This document shows, one piece after another, positions 62,261 through 64,000 of a DNA stretch of 64,000 nt. The translations under genes and the position numbers were made by a program. Where the stretch lies: the NCBI GenBank assembly GCA_046330285.1, contig JAXLSX010000004.1:173110-237109 (forward strand), in the 5' to 3' direction. Position 1 is the first letter of the stretch, and each line of letters begins with the position of its first letter. The notes under the pieces were generated by a model. It saw nothing but the letters and a program-made list of their open reading frames with translations, ran no database searches and was not told where the DNA came from. The DNA is from RHKX01 sp046330285. GTDB taxonomy: Bacteria > Actinomycetota > Thermoleophilia > Solirubrobacterales > 70-9.

Positions 62261-62266
62261 TCGCGC

Positions 62267-63196
62267 ATGTCCGAGCCCCGCCACCGCCCGGCCGCGGTCG
62301 CATCCGGGGTGATCGCGTTGATCGCGGCGGCGGCCCTCGCGCTCGGCGGCTGCGATGGCGGCGACGGGACCGGGACGGCGTCCGACACCGTCGCCGGCAC
62401 CCGCTTCGACGCCGCTCGCGCGTTCTCCGACCTGCAATCGCAGGTGGCGCTCGGTCCGCGGCCCTCGGGCTCGACGGCGAACCGCAGGCTCACCGCTGAG
62501 CTGGCCCGCGAGCTGCGCGCCGCCGGCGTCACCGACGTGCGCGTCCAGCGGCCGCTTCGCAACGTCGTCGGCGTGATCCCCGGCGAGGGCGAGGGCTACG
62601 TGGTCCTCGGCGCCCATCACGACACCCTGGCCGGGGTCCCGGGGTTCGTCGGCGCGAACGACGGCGCGTCGGGTGTGGCGACCGTTCTCGAGCTCGCCCG
62701 CACGCTGCCGAACCCGATGCCGGGCCCGGCGGTGGCGATCGCCCTCTTCGACGGGGAGGAGGCGCCGCCCGATTCCGACTTCGACGCCTCCGGCCTCCGC
62801 GGCAGCCGCCAGTACGTCGACTTCGCCGGAACCGCGTCGCAGGGCAGCCCCCCGATCGACCGGATCGAGGCCATGGTCCTGCTCGACATGGTCGGCGACT
62901 GCGACCTCTCGATCCCGCGCGAGGACAACTCCGACGAGGATCTCCACGGCCTCTTTGCCGACGCCGACCCGGAACTCTTCGACGGGAGCGGGGGAGGGGT
63001 CGAGGACGATCACACGCCGTTCCTCGAGGCCGGGATCCCCGCGGTCGACCTGATCGATTTCCAGTTCGGACCCGGGGACATCCCCGGCGACTACTGGCAC
63101 ACCACCGAGGACGACCTCGGCAACGTCTGTCCGGAGAGCCTCGGGCGGATCGGCTCCGCCGCGCTCGAGGCGCTCCCCCGGATCGGAGCCGGGTAG
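62267..63196 (+). CDS. M28-family metallopeptidase lipoprotein
   Basis: A 309-residue exported lipoprotein. A signal peptide ends at a lipobox with Cys29 (LALGGC). The M28 fold has zinc ligands and general base in the order HHDT (His117/His118, Asp119), ANDGASG (Asp132), DGEEA (Glu164/165) and a C-terminal histidine in YWHTTEDD. Such enzymes are aminopeptidases or glutaminyl cyclases. It is divergent from WS/DGAT, with which it seems to share a promoter. Confidence 0.85.
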   Translation: MSEPRHRPAAVASGVIALIAAAALALGGCDGGDGTGTASDTVAGTRFDAARAFSDLQSQVALGPRPSGSTANRRLTAELARELRAAGVTDVRVQRPLRNVVGVIPGEGEGYVVLGAHHDTLAGVPGFVGANDGASGVATVLELARTLPNPMPGPAVAIALFDGEEAPPDSDFDASGLRGSRQYVDFAGTASQGSPPIDRIEAMVLLDMVGDCDLSIPREDNSDEDLHGLFADADPELFDGSGGGVEDDHTPFLEAGIPAVDLIDFQFGPGDIPGDYWHTTEDDLGNVCPESLGRIGSAALEALPRIGAG

Positions 63197-63204
63197 TTCC
63201 GGAG

Positions 63205-63210
63205 TAGCCT
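63205..63210 (+). promoter_or_regulatory. -10 element upstream of the RDD gene
   Basis: TAGCCT, ten bases before the GTG at 63221; a short-leader promoter in the same style as others in this window. Confidence 0.35.
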
Positions 63211-63220
63211 GTCGGTCGCA

Positions 63221-64000
63221 GTGGCGGAGCAAGACCCGAACGGCCGCTCCCGGCCTGACGTGCCGATCGGCGGCCGCCTGCTCGAGGGCGGGGCCCGCGG
63301 CGTCGGCCGGATCGCCGGCGCTACCGGCATCGACCGGACCGTCGAGGTCGCGGTCGAGGAGGCGATCGTCAGGGCGCTCGAGAGCGCCGTGGTCGAGCGT
63401 GCCATCGCCCGCCTGATCGACGACGGCCGCCTCGCCGACGCCGTCGAGGCGTCGATCGACCAGGACCGGCTCGAGGAGACGATCCGCCGGGCGATCGACA
63501 GCGAGGTCGCTGACCGCGTCTGGGAGGACATCCTCGCCAGCGACAAGGCCCAGATGCTCGTCGAGCGGATCGCCGAGGCCCCGGAGGTGCGAATCGCCCT
63601 CGCCTCGCAGGGAGTCGGCCTGATCGCCGATCTCGGCCGCCAGATCTCCCGTGCCGCCGGCGCGGTCGACGACTTCCTCGAACGCCTGGTCCGGCGCATC
63701 ACCCGCCGCCCGCAGCGGGCCGAGGAGACCGAGAACGTCGGTCTCGTCGGACGCGGCGTCGCACTCGCCGTCGACGCCGGGATCCTCGCGGCCGGCTTCG
63801 CCCTGTTCACGGCGATGCTCTCCGGTGCGATGCAGCTGATCACCGACGAGAAGATCCCCGGCTGGCTCGCCGCCCTGCTCTCGCTCGGAGGGTTCATCTC
63901 GGTCGCCGTCTACTTCACCGGCTTCTGGGCGTTCGAGGGACAGACCCCGGGCATGCGCTTCGTCGGCATCCAGCTCGAACACGAGGGGAGCCCGGAGATC
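63221..64000 (+). CDS. RDD-family membrane protein with helical N-terminal region (3' end outside window)
   Basis: The first 260 codons of a plus-strand gene, cut off at the window edge. GTG start at 63221. Residues about 10-150 are charged, helical and not membrane-like (repeated EEAIVRALES-style heptads). The RDD domain begins near residue 165 with hydrophobic segments VALAVDAGILAAGFALFTAM and LLSLGGFISVAVYFTGFWAF, then the family hallmark GQTPGMRFVGIQL. RDD proteins are thought to be transporters, and the N-terminal region may be regulatory. The downstream part is unseen. Confidence 0.75.
   Translation, partial: MAEQDPNGRSRPDVPIGGRLLEGGARGVGRIAGATGIDRTVEVAVEEAIVRALESAVVERAIARLIDDGRLADAVEASIDQDRLEETIRRAIDSEVADRVWEDILASDKAQMLVERIAEAPEVRIALASQGVGLIADLGRQISRAAGAVDDFLERLVRRITRRPQRAEETENVGLVGRGVALAVDAGILAAGFALFTAMLSGAMQLITDEKIPGWLAALLSLGGFISVAVYFTGFWAFEGQTPGMRFVGIQLEHEGSPEI

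Noticed and set aside
60782..63982. A 1066-residue minus-strand open frame
   Set aside because: Only the part from 62248 down is the WS/DGAT gene; the upstream part lies antisense to the M28 peptidase and RDD genes and has no motif.
1..64000. tRNA or rRNA genes, CRISPR arrays, insertion sequences, attachment sites
   Set aside because: No tRNA-like cloverleaf, repeat-spacer pattern, transposase or integrase motif was found in reading the sequence.

Overview
The window is high-GC actinobacterial DNA, almost fully coding: no intergenic stretch exceeds 300 bases. No rRNA, tRNA, CRISPR array, insertion sequence or phage gene was seen. The secreted protein at 6947-7600, with its signal peptide and short Gly-Ala-Val-Thr repeats, is of a kind common in Thermoleophilia (Solirubrobacterales). 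That, with an F420-type reductase, a WS/DGAT acyltransferase and many GTG/TTG starts, points to a soil member of that class. The taxonomic call is inference.

Layout. 1-6257 (minus): a two-gene helicase-nuclease operon (AddAB/AdnAB type, DNA end resection), truncated by the window edge. 6412-11047: housekeeping and hypothetical genes (YghO-like acetyltransferase, HAD hydrolase, FxsA, MIP18-type Fe-S assembly factor). 11081-13664: a small accessory patch of lower GC with a MazG-like pyrophosphohydrolase overlapping a GIY-YIG/DUF2075 helicase, plus an orphan AbiEi-antitoxin C-terminal fragment. 13728-15963: a VOC protein and a secreted beta-propeller/PKD protein.

15989-58569 is a very large imino-acid catabolism region. 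15989-23062 holds every step from trans-4-hydroxy-L-proline to 2-oxoglutarate: epimerase, three-subunit D-hydroxyproline dehydrogenase, DapA-type deaminase and 2-oxoglutarate semialdehyde dehydrogenase, next to a GntR regulator. 23072-24951 adds a second proline-racemase-family protein and a luciferase-like oxidoreductase. 25050-37354 is module 1: GntR regulator, amidohydrolase, HyuA, HyuB, a complete peptide-type ABC importer and a Gfo/Idh/MocA oxidoreductase. 37371-44590 holds a second luciferase-like enzyme, a LacI regulator, P5C dehydrogenase, proline dehydrogenase, a PucR regulator and an ornithine cyclodeaminase-family protein. 44733-57544 is module 2, a paralogous copy of module 1 in the same order, plus an amidase-fold protein that has lost its catalytic residues. 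A second ornithine cyclodeaminase-family gene follows. 58575-64000 returns to unrelated genes (F420-dependent NADP reductase, DMT transporter, WS/DGAT, M28 peptidase, RDD protein).

Working model (inference): two parallel importer plus ATP-dependent ring-opening plus prolidase-like modules bring in cyclic or peptide-bound proline/hydroxyproline compounds. Diketopiperazines and Hyp peptides are the favoured guesses. The two flanking pathways then burn the freed proline and hydroxyproline to glutamate and 2-oxoglutarate. Shared operator-like sequences suggest GntR control of one half and LacI control of the other.
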